A DNA stretch of 64,000 bases from Mycobacterium sp. (GTDB taxonomy: Bacteria; Actinomycetota; Actinomycetes; Mycobacteriales; Mycobacteriaceae), in contig JARLGR010000033.1 of assembly GCA_031292665.1 (NCBI GenBank), positions 1 to 64,000 of the forward strand, read 5' to 3'. The stretch's first letter is position 1. Each line of letters opens with the position of its first letter. Below the pieces are notes generated by a model that saw nothing but the letters and a program-made list of their open reading frames with translations, searched no databases and was not told where the DNA came from. A program made the position numbers and the translations under genes. Positions 34,810-44,407 of the stretch are shown piece by piece.

Positions 34810-36603
34810 ATGACGAGCTTGATCACCGAACCTCAGCTGCTGACGACGGCGGCGACGGACGCACTGCAGATCAATTCGGCGATCAGCCAGGCCAGGGCGG
34901 CGGCCGCCGGCCCGACGACCAGTATGGTGGCCGCGGCCGAAGACGAGATATCGGCGCTCACCGCCCAGCTGTTCGGCTCGTACGGCCAGCAGTACCAGGC
35001 GCTGCTCCAGCAGGCGAGCGTGTTCCATGACAGTTTCGTTGCGGCGCTGTCCTCCGCGGGCAACGCATACGCGGGCGCCGAGGCCGCGGCGTCGAACCTA
35101 CTGGGCACGGTCGAGGCCGACGTCCAGGGGCTGCTGGGCGGCGGCGCCACGGCGGCCCCACTGTTTTTAGGCGGGGACCCGCCGCAGCCGGCGGCGTTGG
35201 CGTCACCCACCATCGGGTTGATCATGGGCGGCAGCGGCCTGCCGATACCCCCACCGTCCTACGTGACTGCCGTTCTCAACTACGTCAACCGCAACTTCAA
35301 TGTGCTGCCGTCCAACGCGAACGCCCTGTTCACTCCGGAAGGCTACTACCCGCTTATCCTCAAGAGCCTGCCCCTCGACGTGTCGATCGGCCAGGGCCTC
35401 CAGATTCTCGACAGCTCGATCAAACAACAGCTCGCCACACCGGGCGTGGGCAGCGTAGCCGTTCTGGGCTACTCGCAGAGCGCCGACATTTCCTCGCTGG
35501 AAATGTTGAACCTCGCAAACCCCGTACTCAACCCGAACCCGCCGACCGCAAATCAACTCGGCTTCACGCTGCTGGGTGATCAGATGAATCCCAACGGCGG
35601 CTTTTTCGCGCGCTTCCCGGGCTTCCCGGCGGGTCAGCCACTAAGCTTCCCGAGTCTGGGGTTGACGTTGTACGGTGCGACGCCCTCGAACACCATCTAC
35701 CCGACCAACATCTACACGCTGGAATACGACGGATGGGCCGACTTCCCGCAATACCCGATCAACGTCATATCGGACCTGAATGCCTTTGCTGGAATCGCCT
35801 TTGTCCACGGCACCTATCCGTCGCTTAATCCGTCGGCGCTTCCCCCTGGCTACGCCATTCAGCAGTTGCCGACGTCGCCGGGCTACTACACCAACGGTGG
35901 CGTGACCAACTACTACATGATCACCACGCCGAACGGCCTGCCGCTGTTGGAGCCGCTGCGGTTCATACCGGGCATCGGCAACCCCCTAGCCGACCTGCTG
36001 CAACCGGATCTGACCACGATCGTCAACTTGGGCTACGGGAACCCCAATTATGGCTGGAGCCAAGGGCCTGCGAATGAGCAAACCTACTTCGGGCTCTTCC
36101 CCCACTACAGCCAAGCCCTGATCGCTCAGGATCTGATCAACGGCGCCCAACAAGGGGGCGCTGCCTTCGTGAGCGACATCCGCGCGGAGGCCTCGGGCGT
36201 GTCACTTCCCAGCGCTTCGCAGGCGCTGACATCGATGACGGCATCGGGCGCGTCCCTGCCCGCACTGGAGTCCGCGGTGGCAACGGGCTTGTCGCCCGGC
36301 AGCATCATCCCGGAAATCCAGGGGGCGGTCACCAGCTTCGCCAATGGGATCTCCGGTACCGCCGCGAATCTTTACGGAGCTCTGCTTCCGACGGCAGACC
36401 TCGCGAACGGGCTGATTACCGTTCTCCCGGCCTATGACGTCAACCTGTTCCTGAGCGGGATCCAGCAAGCAATCGGCGGGAACGTCGTGGGTGGATTGCA
36501 ATATGCACTCGTCGCTCCGTTTGCTGCCGACGCAGCATTCCTCACACTCACAGGTGGTATCGAGCTTGAAGTGCTGTTGAACGCATTTGGATTGAGCCTC
36601 TAG
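34810..36603 (+). CDS. PE-PPE domain serine hydrolase (array member 3)
   Basis: 597 residues from an ATG behind GAAAGGGAAG. The PE domain (MTSLITEPQLLTTAATDALQ) is almost identical, in DNA as well as protein, to that of the gene at 37224. The hydrolase domain has LGYSQSADISSLEM, LLGDQMNPNGGFFARFPGFP, LEYDGWADFPQYPINVISDL and TNYYMITTPNGLPLLEPLRF. The linker before the tail is longer than in paralogues. Export by an ESX system and ester hydrolysis are expected from the family. Confidence 0.9.
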   Translation: MTSLITEPQLLTTAATDALQINSAISQARAAAAGPTTSMVAAAEDEISALTAQLFGSYGQQYQALLQQASVFHDSFVAALSSAGNAYAGAEAAASNLLGTVEADVQGLLGGGATAAPLFLGGDPPQPAALASPTIGLIMGGSGLPIPPPSYVTAVLNYVNRNFNVLPSNANALFTPEGYYPLILKSLPLDVSIGQGLQILDSSIKQQLATPGVGSVAVLGYSQSADISSLEMLNLANPVLNPNPPTANQLGFTLLGDQMNPNGGFFARFPGFPAGQPLSFPSLGLTLYGATPSNTIYPTNIYTLEYDGWADFPQYPINVISDLNAFAGIAFVHGTYPSLNPSALPPGYAIQQLPTSPGYYTNGGVTNYYMITTPNGLPLLEPLRFIPGIGNPLADLLQPDLTTIVNLGYGNPNYGWSQGPANEQTYFGLFPHYSQALIAQDLINGAQQGGAAFVSDIRAEASGVSLPSASQALTSMTASGASLPALESAVATGLSPGSIIPEIQGAVTSFANGISGTAANLYGALLPTADLANGLITVLPAYDVNLFLSGIQQAIGGNVVGGLQYALVAPFAADAAFLTLTGGIELEVLLNAFGLSL

Positions 36604-36661
36604 CTCACCGGCGCCGGCGCGGCGTGGCGCGGTAAGCACCTGGGTCCTGGAGGAATATCCG

Positions 36662-37174
36662 ATGCCGAGCCTGATCAGGCAGCCGCAATTGATCGCGGCG
36701 GCCGCAGCAGGTCTGGCGGAGATCAATCGGCGATGGGCGCCGCATCAGCGCTATGGGTTCCCGTCACTGTCCAGCCTGGCGTCAACTGGTTCAGTCGCAA
36801 CGGCCGGCACCTTCCCTCTCCCCGCATCCCTGGCTTCGGCGCTCTCCTCACCCGCCGGCTTCATTCAGGCTCGGCAGACGCCTCAGACCGAGCTGACGCT
36901 ACATGCAGGCCTTCGAAGGCGAAGCCGCCGCTCACTACGCCGGACCGATTGACACCGAGCAGGTTCGACGAGCCCAGCGTGCACTAGCTCATTGTTCGAT
37001 GTCGGCGGCGCAGGCGGCGCCGGCGGAACCACTCTGAGCGCCACCGGCGGTGACGGGGGTCAAGGCGGCACGGGTGGGCTGGTCATATGTGTAAACGCCG
37101 GACAAAGCAGTGCCTATCGCCCTAAGGTAGCTGGTGACGGCTCGGCGGATGCATCGGGTCGATCCGTTTGGTAA
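36662..37174 (+). pseudogene. PE_PGRS-like gene remnant
   Basis: A good ribosome-binding site (GGAGGAATATCCG) and ATG lead into MPSLIRQPQLIAAAAAGLAE, a PE N-terminus, but the PE domain breaks off after about 22 residues. Near 36992, in another frame, the sequence turns glycine-rich: VGGAGGAGG and then GGDGGQGGTGG, which is PGRS-type repeat. Between these lie unrelated frames. It seems to be the two ends of a PE_PGRS gene after deletion, trapped inside the PE array. Confidence 0.6.
37099..37128 (+). promoter_or_regulatory. Promoter-like site of the fourth intact array PE gene
   Basis: CGGACA (37099-37104), an 18-base spacer and TAAGGT (37123-37128), 95 bases before the ATG. It lies within or just after the PGRS remnant, so the remnant's DNA now supplies this gene's upstream region. 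Confidence 0.4.
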
Positions 37175-37223
37175 GGGCGTCGGTATCACGAAGATGACTA
37201 GGTCGTGAAGGGGGAATGGCCCA

Positions 37224-38951
37224 ATGACGAGCTTGATCACCCAACCCCAGCTGCTGACGACGGCGGCGGCGGACGCACAGCAGATCAATTCGGCGATCAG
37301 CCAGGCCAGGGCGGCCGCGGCCGGCCCGACGACCAGTGTGGTGGCCGCAGCCGAAGACGAAATCTCAGCGATCACCGCGCAGCTGTTCGGCGCATACGGC
37401 CAGCAGTACCAGACGCTGCTGCAGCAGGCGAGCGTGTTCCATGACAGTTTCGTTGCAACGCTGTCCTCCGCGGCCAACGCATACGCGGGCGCCGAGGCCG
37501 CGGCGTCGAACCTGCTGGGCACGGTCGAGGCGGACGCCCAGGCGCTGGTGGGCGGCGGCGGCGCACTGCCCAGAGCCGCGGCCAACATTGGCTTGATCAT
37601 AGGCAGCAGCGGCCTGCCGGTGCCCCCGCCGAGTTACGTGTCCGCCGTCCTGAACTGGGTCAACTTCCCGAATCCCCAAGTGCTCGCGGCTAACGCGCAG
37701 GCGTTGTTCACCCCAGAGGGGGAGTACCCGCTTACCGGAGTCAAGAGCCTGCCCGTCAACACCTCGGTGAGCCAGGGCGTCTCGATTCTCGAAAGCGCGA
37801 TCAACCAGCAAATCACCTCGGGTAACACCGTTTCCGTTCTCGGCTACTCGCAAAGCGCCGTCATCGCGTCGCTGGTGATGCGCGACATTTTGAATGGGAC
37901 CTACCCGTACACCGTGCCGGAAACCGGTCAACTCACATTCACGCTTTTGGGCGATCTCATGGCTCCCAACGGGGGCATCTTCGAGCGCTTCGCCGGGCTG
38001 ACCCTCCCGAGCCTTGGCTATGACTTCTACGGCGCAACACCCCCGAACACGCCTTACGCTACGAACATTTACACGCTGCAGTACGACGGCTATGCCGACT
38101 TCCCGAGGTATCCGATCAATTTCTTGTCGGACCTCAACGCCTTCGCGGGGATCTACTACGTGCACGGCACGTACCCGAGCATCAACCCGTCGGCGCTTCC
38201 GCCGGGCGATACCTTGATCACCCTGCCCGGTTCGGCCTCGCTGCCCGGTGGTACCGGAGCAACGAATTACTACATGATCACGCAGCCGAACCTGCCGCTC
38301 CTGGACCCGTTGCGCGCCATTCCGGTCATCGGCAACCCGCTCGCGGACCTGGTGCAACCCGACCTGACCTACCTCGTCAACTGGGGCTACGGCAACCCGC
38401 TGTACGGCTACTCGACCGGGCCGGCGAACGTGCCCACGCCGTTCGGGGTGTTCCCGCCGCTCAGCGCGACGACCGCCCTACCCGGGCTGCTCGCGAGCGG
38501 GGCCCAGCAAGGCGCCACCGCCTTCGTGAGCGACATCAGCCACATCGGAGCCCCGTCGCTGCCCAGCCTGTCGCTGAGTTCGGGCGGCGGCGCAACGATC
38601 GGCGGCCTCAGCCTGCCCACGCAGCTGCCGTCGGTCCCCACGCCGGACAGCATCATCGAGTCCCTGCAGACGGCGAATACCACCGTCACCGATTTCTTCA
38701 CGAACGCGGTTGCGCAGAGCTACGCCGTACTGCTCCCGACGGCGGATATCGCGAATGCGCTCCTGACGTCCCTGCCGTCCTACGACGTGAACCTGTTCCT
38801 CAGCGGGATAGAGCAAGCGATCGGCGGCGACCCAACCGGCGGACTCGTCTACGCGTTCGGCGCTCCGCTTGCCGCCGACACGGCGTTGCTAACGCTCGCA
38901 GGTGGTTTCGAGGTCGAAGTCATCGCGAACGCGGTCACATCGATTATTTAA
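37224..38951 (+). CDS. PE-PPE domain serine hydrolase (array member 4)
   Basis: 575 residues. The PE domain (MTSLITQPQLLTTAAADAQQ) is nearly the same as in the gene at 34810. The hydrolase domain carries VLGYSQSAVIASLVM, LLGDLMAPNGGIFERFAG, LQYDGYADFPRYPINFLSDL and TNYYMITQPNLPLLDPLRAI. The linker has a Ser/Gly-rich stretch (LSLSSGGGATIGGLSL). The tail is IPSYDVNLFL-like (here LPSYDVNLFLSGIEQAIGGD). Confidence 0.9.
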   Translation: MTSLITQPQLLTTAAADAQQINSAISQARAAAAGPTTSVVAAAEDEISAITAQLFGAYGQQYQTLLQQASVFHDSFVATLSSAANAYAGAEAAASNLLGTVEADAQALVGGGGALPRAAANIGLIIGSSGLPVPPPSYVSAVLNWVNFPNPQVLAANAQALFTPEGEYPLTGVKSLPVNTSVSQGVSILESAINQQITSGNTVSVLGYSQSAVIASLVMRDILNGTYPYTVPETGQLTFTLLGDLMAPNGGIFERFAGLTLPSLGYDFYGATPPNTPYATNIYTLQYDGYADFPRYPINFLSDLNAFAGIYYVHGTYPSINPSALPPGDTLITLPGSASLPGGTGATNYYMITQPNLPLLDPLRAIPVIGNPLADLVQPDLTYLVNWGYGNPLYGYSTGPANVPTPFGVFPPLSATTALPGLLASGAQQGATAFVSDISHIGAPSLPSLSLSSGGGATIGGLSLPTQLPSVPTPDSIIESLQTANTTVTDFFTNAVAQSYAVLLPTADIANALLTSLPSYDVNLFLSGIEQAIGGDPTGGLVYAFGAPLAADTALLTLAGGFEVEVIANAVTSII

Positions 38952-39108
38952 CTTCGCGGACGCACGCTGAACGGGTGAGCTGGCTCGCCAATCAACCGGC
39001 GGAGTTGATTGCAGCGTAAGACAGCTAAAAGGATTAGCGCTCAGACCAATAGGGTGCCGGTACGTGCCTGGCCGCACTGTTCGTTGTTTTCGAAAAAGAC
39101 GTAACCGT

Positions 39109-39137
39109 AAGACAAACCGGTCGGATCGCTCTACGCT
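39109..39137 (+). promoter_or_regulatory. Promoter of the last array PE gene
   Basis: AAGACA (39109-39114), exactly 17 bases, then TACGCT (39132-39137), 51 bases upstream of the ATG. This is the clearest of the related promoter elements in the PE array. Confidence 0.55.
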
Positions 39138-39188
39138 GGCTGCGTGGCGAAGTAACCGGGGGCGCTGGTCGTGAGAAGGAGCGAGTCT

Positions 39189-40880
39189 ATGACGTACGTC
39201 CTCACGCAACCACCGGTGGTGGCGGCGGCGGCCGCAGACGTGACGGCGATCGGTTCGGCGATCAGCGCGGCCAACGCGGCCGCGGCGGGGGCGACAACGG
39301 GCGTGGTGGCCGCGGCCGGCGACGAGGTATCGGCCGCGACCGCGACCCTGTTCACCGCCTACGCCCAGGACTACCAGACGCTCCTCAAGCAGGCGGGGGC
39401 GTTCCACGACGAGTTCGCCGCGGCGCTGGCCGCCGCCGGCAGCGCCTATTCGCAAGCCGAGTTCGCGGCGTCGAATGCGCTGGGGGAGCTCACCGGCAGC
39501 ACCGGAGCGTCGGGTGTGACAGTGGCTCAGGGGCCGTCAGCGGACCCGCCCGTTCAAGTTTCGCTGGTCTTTGGCGCCAGTGGCATACCGACGCCGGACG
39601 CGAAGTACGTGGCCACCGCCTACGCCAACTACATCTCCCGAAACTTCACGACCTCCAACCTGCAGGCCGTTTCAACTCCGGAGGGCTTGTATCCGATCAC
39701 CGGTGTCAAGAGCCTGCCCCTCAACATTTCGGTCAACCAAGGCCTGACGGTCATGAACAACGCGATCATGCAGCAGTACCAAGCCGGAAACACGTCCATC
39801 AACGTCTTCGGCTATTCACAGGGTGCCATCCTCGCCGCCCTGGAAATGCCGAAACTGCTGGCGGCTGGCGTGCCGACTCAAGACGTGAGCTTCGTGCTGG
39901 TCGGCAACGAGATGACGCCGAACGGCGGTATGCTGGCGCGCTTCCCAGGTCTGAACCTTCCGAGCCTGGGTCTGCCGTTTTACGGGGGGATGCCGGCGAA
40001 CACGGGGTACACGGTCTACAACTACACCCTCGAGTACGACGGCTTCGCCGACTTCCCGCAGTACCCGATCGATGTCTTCGCCGACCTCAACGCCGTCGCG
40101 GGCATTGCCCTTGTGCACACCACATATCTATCTATTCCGCAATCGCAGGTTAATTCGGCGATCCAATTGCCAACCTCACCTGGCTACAACGGCGGAACCA
40201 CCTATTACATGATCCCCACCCAGAATCTGCCGCTGCTGGACCCGGTGCGGTTGATTCCGTACGTCGGAAACCCGCTCGCGGACCTGCTCCAACCGGACCT
40301 GAGGTACCTCGTCAACTGGGGCTACGGCGATCCCAACTACGGCTGGTCAACCGGGCCGGCGAACGTGACCACCCCGATCGGGCTGTTCCCCCCGCTCGGC
40401 GCAACGGCGGCCTTGCCGGGCGATCTGATCAGCGGGGCCCAGCAAGGAATCATGGCTGCCATCAACGACTTCCACGCCGAGGCGCCTCCAGCGCTGCCGC
40501 ATCTGTCGCTGACGGGCACGCCTCAGACTGCGTTGCCGCCGCCCAGTACATTGCTCTCCCCCGCATCGATCGACGGCTACATCAACGACCTGATGGCGGC
40601 CAACACTCACTTCTTCGACGCCCTCACCTTCGCGACCTCAACGGCCTACTCGACGCTGCTTCCCACCGCAGACATCGCCAACGCCCTGGTCACCACCATG
40701 CCGTCCTACGACGCCAACCTGTTCTTAACCGGGATCTCGCAAGCGATCAACGGACAGCCGGTTCAGGGGCTCGCCTACGCGATCGGCGAACCGATCGCCG
40801 CCGACCTCGGCCTGACCACGGTGGCGGGCGGTGTCGAGCTCTTAGTCCTCCTGGACGCCGCCACTGCCATCGTGAAATAA
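39189..40880 (+). CDS. PE-PPE domain serine hydrolase (array member 5)
   Basis: 563 residues from an ATG behind GAAGGAG. PE domain MTYVLTQPPVVAAAAADVTA; hydrolase domain with VFGYSQGAILAALEM, so this member has the classical GxSxG rather than GxSxS, then LVGNEMTPNGGMLARFPG, LEYDGFADFPQYPIDVFADL and TTYYMIPTQNLPLLDPVRLI. The tail is MPSYDANLFLTGISQAINGQ. It ends 23 bases before the convergent quinone oxidoreductase gene, closing the array. Confidence 0.9.
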   Translation: MTYVLTQPPVVAAAAADVTAIGSAISAANAAAAGATTGVVAAAGDEVSAATATLFTAYAQDYQTLLKQAGAFHDEFAAALAAAGSAYSQAEFAASNALGELTGSTGASGVTVAQGPSADPPVQVSLVFGASGIPTPDAKYVATAYANYISRNFTTSNLQAVSTPEGLYPITGVKSLPLNISVNQGLTVMNNAIMQQYQAGNTSINVFGYSQGAILAALEMPKLLAAGVPTQDVSFVLVGNEMTPNGGMLARFPGLNLPSLGLPFYGGMPANTGYTVYNYTLEYDGFADFPQYPIDVFADLNAVAGIALVHTTYLSIPQSQVNSAIQLPTSPGYNGGTTYYMIPTQNLPLLDPVRLIPYVGNPLADLLQPDLRYLVNWGYGDPNYGWSTGPANVTTPIGLFPPLGATAALPGDLISGAQQGIMAAINDFHAEAPPALPHLSLTGTPQTALPPPSTLLSPASIDGYINDLMAANTHFFDALTFATSTAYSTLLPTADIANALVTTMPSYDANLFLTGISQAINGQPVQGLAYAIGEPIAADLGLTTVAGGVELLVLLDAATAIVK

Positions 40881-40903
40881 GCGCTCCGTCTGGCCCTGAC
40901 CAA

Positions 40904-41872
40904 CTACGGCTCGAGCACGACCTTTCCGAGCACCCCGCCGTCGGCCAGGCTTTGCAGCGCGGCCTGCCCCTCCGACAGCGGATACCGCTGCGGCGGCGGC
41001 GGTTTGAGGCCAAGGAACACCAATTGGCTGAGCCCCCAGGAGAACAGGGCCGCCGAACCGGCGACCTTGTTGAGGTACTCGCCCCACGCGACGCCCACCA
41101 GGCTGACGTTGCGCAGCAGCAACCGATTCACCTTGACGGTCGGGATGCTGCCCGCCGCGAAGCCGATCACCAGCAGCTTGCCGTCGATCGCCAGCACCCG
41201 GATCGCGTCGTCGAAGGCGGGGCCACCGATGGGGTCCACGACGATGTCCACCCCTTGGCCGGAGGTGTACTCGCGCACCCGTTCGGCCCAGTTGTCGGAG
41301 AGCGGCACCACCAGGTCGGCGCCGACCGACGCGACGAAGTCGGCCGCGGCCTCGCGGTGCACCACGCCAATCACCTTGCGTGCGCCCATCGACTTGGCGA
41401 CCTGAATCGCCGCCGTGCCCACCCCGCCGGCGGCCCCCAGCACCAGCACGGTGTCACCCGGCCGCATGGCGGCGCGACGGGCCAGCGCGAAATACATGGT
41501 GTTGTAGTTCACCAACAGCGACACCGCTTCGGCGTCGTCGAGTTCCGCGGGACTGCGGATGACGTTGGCTACCGGAACGGCCACCTGCTCGGCATAGGCG
41601 CCCAGGATGCCGAAGGCCGAAACTCGTTCGCCCACTTTGAAACCCGAGCCCGGCGGTGCCGAATGCACCACGCCCGCCGCTTCCATGCCGGGGACGAACG
41701 GCGGCGGCAACTTCAACTGGTACTCGCCCTTGGCCAGCAGCAGGTCGGGAAAGCAGACCCCGGCGGCCCTCACGTCGATGACGACAATGCCACCGTCACC
41801 GTTGACGTCGTCGATGTCGGTGTACACCATGCCGTCCGGACCGGACAGCTTTTGCACGACACAGGCTTTCAT
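40904..41872 (-). CDS. Quinone oxidoreductase-like MDR protein (Rv0149-like)
   Basis: The 322-residue zinc-free medium-chain reductase has GVCFPDLLLAKGEYQ, PPFVPGMEAAGVV, the NADPH motif VLVLGAAGGVGTAAIQVAKS and VDIVVDPIGGPAFDDAIRV. It reduces quinones or enoyl compounds with NADPH. The ATG lies four bases after the SDR stop. It is the last gene of the aldehyde dehydrogenase, SDR, quinone oxidoreductase operon, matching Rv0147-Rv0149. Confidence 0.87.
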   Translation of the reverse strand: MKACVVQKLSGPDGMVYTDIDDVNGDGGIVVIDVRAAGVCFPDLLLAKGEYQLKLPPPFVPGMEAAGVVHSAPPGSGFKVGERVSAFGILGAYAEQVAVPVANVIRSPAELDDAEAVSLLVNYNTMYFALARRAAMRPGDTVLVLGAAGGVGTAAIQVAKSMGARKVIGVVHREAAADFVASVGADLVVPLSDNWAERVREYTSGQGVDIVVDPIGGPAFDDAIRVLAIDGKLLVIGFAAGSIPTVKVNRLLLRNVSLVGVAWGEYLNKVAGSAALFSWGLSQLVFLGLKPPPPQRYPLSEGQAALQSLADGGVLGKVVLEP

Positions 41873-41876
41873 GTCC

Positions 41877-42737
41877 TTAGAGCTTGAAGCCGGCTCTCTG
41901 TGCGTTGGACAAATCGGTGATCTCACTCCAGTGCTCCCCGATGTCCTGCACCGACGGCGGCTTGTCGAAGTTGGCGCCCTGGTTCTCGAACAGCGCGACG
42001 CGCTGCACCTTTCCGCCGCCGACGACGAAAACCGATCCGTTGTCGGCATTTTCCTCGGTGCACAGGTAGGCCACCACGGGCGCGACGAACTCCGGCGTGA
42101 GCTTCTCGAACACCTCCGGCGGCAAGATGTCCTGGGTCATCCGGGTGGCCGCGATCGGGGCGATCGCGTTGGCGTGGATGTTGTACTTAGCGCCCTCGAG
42201 GGCCAGCGAGTTGATCAGGCCCACCAGGCCGAGCTTGGCCGCGCCGTAGTTGGTTTGGCCGAAGTTGCCGAACAGCCCGCTGGTGGAGGTGGCGACGACG
42301 ACCCGGCCGTAACTCTGCTCACGGAAATGCGGCCACGCGGCGCGGATGACGTTGTATCCCCCGTAGAGGTGCACCTTGAGCACGGCGTCCCAGTTCTCGG
42401 ACGTCATCTTGTGGAAGGTGCCGTCGCGCAGGATCCCGGCATTGCTCACCACACCGTGCACGGCGCCGAACTCATCGAGCGCGGTCTTGATGATGCCGGC
42501 CGCCCCGTCTTCGGTGGCGACGCTGTCGTAGTTGGCCACCGCACGGCCGCCCGCGTCGCGGATCTCGGCGACGACCTGGTCGGCCATCGCCGATCCGGCG
42601 CCCGTGCCGTCGCGGGCCCCACCGAGGTCGTTCACGACGACGCTGGCGCCCTCCCGGGCGAGGGTCAGGGCGTAATCACGCCCCAGTCCCCCACCGGCTC
42701 CGGTGACGACGATGACGCGATCCTGCACTCCGGGCAT
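41877..42737 (-). CDS. SDR-family dehydrogenase (Rv0148-like, MFE-type)
   Basis: 286 residues from an ATG with GAGAGGAA upstream. Signatures VVTGAGGGLGRDYALTLARE, VVVNDLGGARDG, VHGVVSNAGILRD and the active-site GQTNYGAAK. The NDLGG and ILRD features are those of the hydroxyacyl-CoA dehydrogenase part of multifunctional beta-oxidation enzymes. The long C-terminal tail follows GSVFVVGGGKVQRVALFEN. Second gene of its operon. Confidence 0.87.
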   Translation of the reverse strand: MPGVQDRVIVVTGAGGGLGRDYALTLAREGASVVVNDLGGARDGTGAGSAMADQVVAEIRDAGGRAVANYDSVATEDGAAGIIKTALDEFGAVHGVVSNAGILRDGTFHKMTSENWDAVLKVHLYGGYNVIRAAWPHFREQSYGRVVVATSTSGLFGNFGQTNYGAAKLGLVGLINSLALEGAKYNIHANAIAPIAATRMTQDILPPEVFEKLTPEFVAPVVAYLCTEENADNGSVFVVGGGKVQRVALFENQGANFDKPPSVQDIGEHWSEITDLSNAQRAGFKL

Positions 42738-42806
42738 CAGGTTCCTCTCTGCTACTGGCAATAGGGGCTAACAGGGGTGGTGCAGCGGCGCCGGCGGCCG
42801 GGTATG

Positions 42807-44237
42807 TCAGAACATTCGGCGAGCCATCTTGAACGCCCGCTCGGTGTACGGCGGGTAGATGAAGCTCGACAGGTCGGGCCGAGTGGGCTTGGTCAGCACC
42901 GACTTTCGGTGGCTGAACTCCTCGAAGCCGTAGCGGCCATGGTAGGCACCCATGCCCGAATTGCCGACTCCACCGAATGGGAGCTTGGCCGTCGACACCT
43001 GGAAGGCCAGGTGGTTGACCAGCATGCCGCCCGCCGGTACCTCCTTGATCACCCTCTCCCGGACGTCGCGCGACTTGGTGAACAGGTACGCGGACAGGGG
43101 CTTGGGCCGAGAGTTGATGAAACGTATTGCGTCGTCCAGGGATTGGACTGTAACAACCGGCAGGACCGGCCCGAAGATTTCGTTCTGCATAAGCGGCCCG
43201 TCCGGATCGGGGTCGACGACGACCGCCGGCTTGATTCGCAGGCTCGACGCGTCACAGCTTCCGCCGACGGTGACCTTGCCGTCACCGCTGGAAAGGTAAC
43301 TACTGATCCGGTCGAATTGGCGCTGATTGACGATCCGCACACCGTTCGGCTTGTCGGCGGTGAATTTCGTAATGGCCGCACCGATCTTGCTCACCAGTTC
43401 ATCGCGAATCCTCGCGTCCGCGAGCACGTAATCTGGCGCGACGCACGTCTGCCCGGCATTGAGCAGCTTCATCCAGGCGATCCGCTTGGCGGCCACCTCG
43501 ATGTCGGCGTCGGCCGCGACGATCACCGGGCTCTTACCGCCGAGCTCCAGGGTGCACGGGGTCAGATGCGGCGCCGCGCCTTCGTACACCTTTCGGCCGA
43601 TCTCCGTGCCACCGGTGAACATCACCCGGTCCAGAGCCTGCGCGATGAGCTCCTGGCTCACCGACCCGTCTCCTTCGATCACCGCGATCGCGTCGTTGTC
43701 GAGATAGCGCGGCACCAGCTCGGCCATCAGCCGGGAGGACGCCGCGGCGATTTCCGAGGGCTTGAGAATGACCGCGTTCCCGGCGGCGATCGCCCCGACC
43801 GCCGGCCCCAGCGTCAGGTAGAACGGGTAGTTCCAGGCCCCGATGATCAGCACGGTCCCGTAGGGCTCGTACTCCACCCAGCCGCGGCCGGGGAGCTGAG
43901 GCATTTCCAGCAACTGGTGGCGGCGGCGCGTCCACCTCTTCACGCGCTTGGCCGCGTACTTCGCTTCGCCTGCGGTGGTCGCCACATCGGCGATAAACGT
44001 CTCGAAGGGGCTGCGATCCAGGTCTGCGGCGAGCGCCGCGGCGATAGCGGCCTCGTTTTCCTCCATCAACTTCTGCAGCTGCAGAAGTTGATGCTTGCGC
44101 CACTCGATGTCGCGGGTGCGGCCGGTGGCGAAGGTTTTGCGCAGCCTGGCCACCGTGGCGGGGATATCGACCGGCGCAGCCGCCGGCGTCCCGTTCGTGG
44201 ATTCGGAGGTCTTGGGTGCAACCGATTCGGTGGTCAT
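42807..44237 (-). CDS. Aldehyde dehydrogenase (Rv0147-like)
   Basis: The protein (476 residues from the second of two adjacent ATGs, chosen for spacing to GGAAGG) has EYEPYGTVLIIGAWNYPFYL, LKPSEIAAASS, LELGGKSPVIV and the catalytic NAGQTCVAPDYVL, and ends with the hydrophobic KSVLTKP...FIYPPYTERA region of the class 3, fatty-aldehyde-type enzymes. It oxidises long-chain aldehydes to acids. First gene of the operon with the SDR and quinone oxidoreductase. Confidence 0.9.
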   Translation of the reverse strand: MTTESVAPKTSESTNGTPAAAPVDIPATVARLRKTFATGRTRDIEWRKHQLLQLQKLMEENEAAIAAALAADLDRSPFETFIADVATTAGEAKYAAKRVKRWTRRRHQLLEMPQLPGRGWVEYEPYGTVLIIGAWNYPFYLTLGPAVGAIAAGNAVILKPSEIAAASSRLMAELVPRYLDNDAIAVIEGDGSVSQELIAQALDRVMFTGGTEIGRKVYEGAAPHLTPCTLELGGKSPVIVAADADIEVAAKRIAWMKLLNAGQTCVAPDYVLADARIRDELVSKIGAAITKFTADKPNGVRIVNQRQFDRISSYLSSGDGKVTVGGSCDASSLRIKPAVVVDPDPDGPLMQNEIFGPVLPVVTVQSLDDAIRFINSRPKPLSAYLFTKSRDVRERVIKEVPAGGMLVNHLAFQVSTAKLPFGGVGNSGMGAYHGRYGFEEFSHRKSVLTKPTRPDLSSFIYPPYTERAFKMARRMF

Positions 44238-44407
44238 CATCGTCCTTCCCTGTCGGGCCATCCCAGGGTGTGTCCGACGCCTGTCGCGCGAACGCTCGAT
44301 GGGTGATACCCGCGATCCTAACCATCCGGTTGGGAGAGCAGTAGGAAGGATCGGAACGGACCTCGGCGGCACGGGTTCGGATCGCCCTCTTGTGGGCCTC
44401 GCGGCCG

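Noticed and set aside
36992-37174. Glycine-rich 60-codon ORF as an independent gene
   Set aside because: It lacks a convincing start and looks like a PGRS repeat fragment; listed as part of the PE_PGRS relic.
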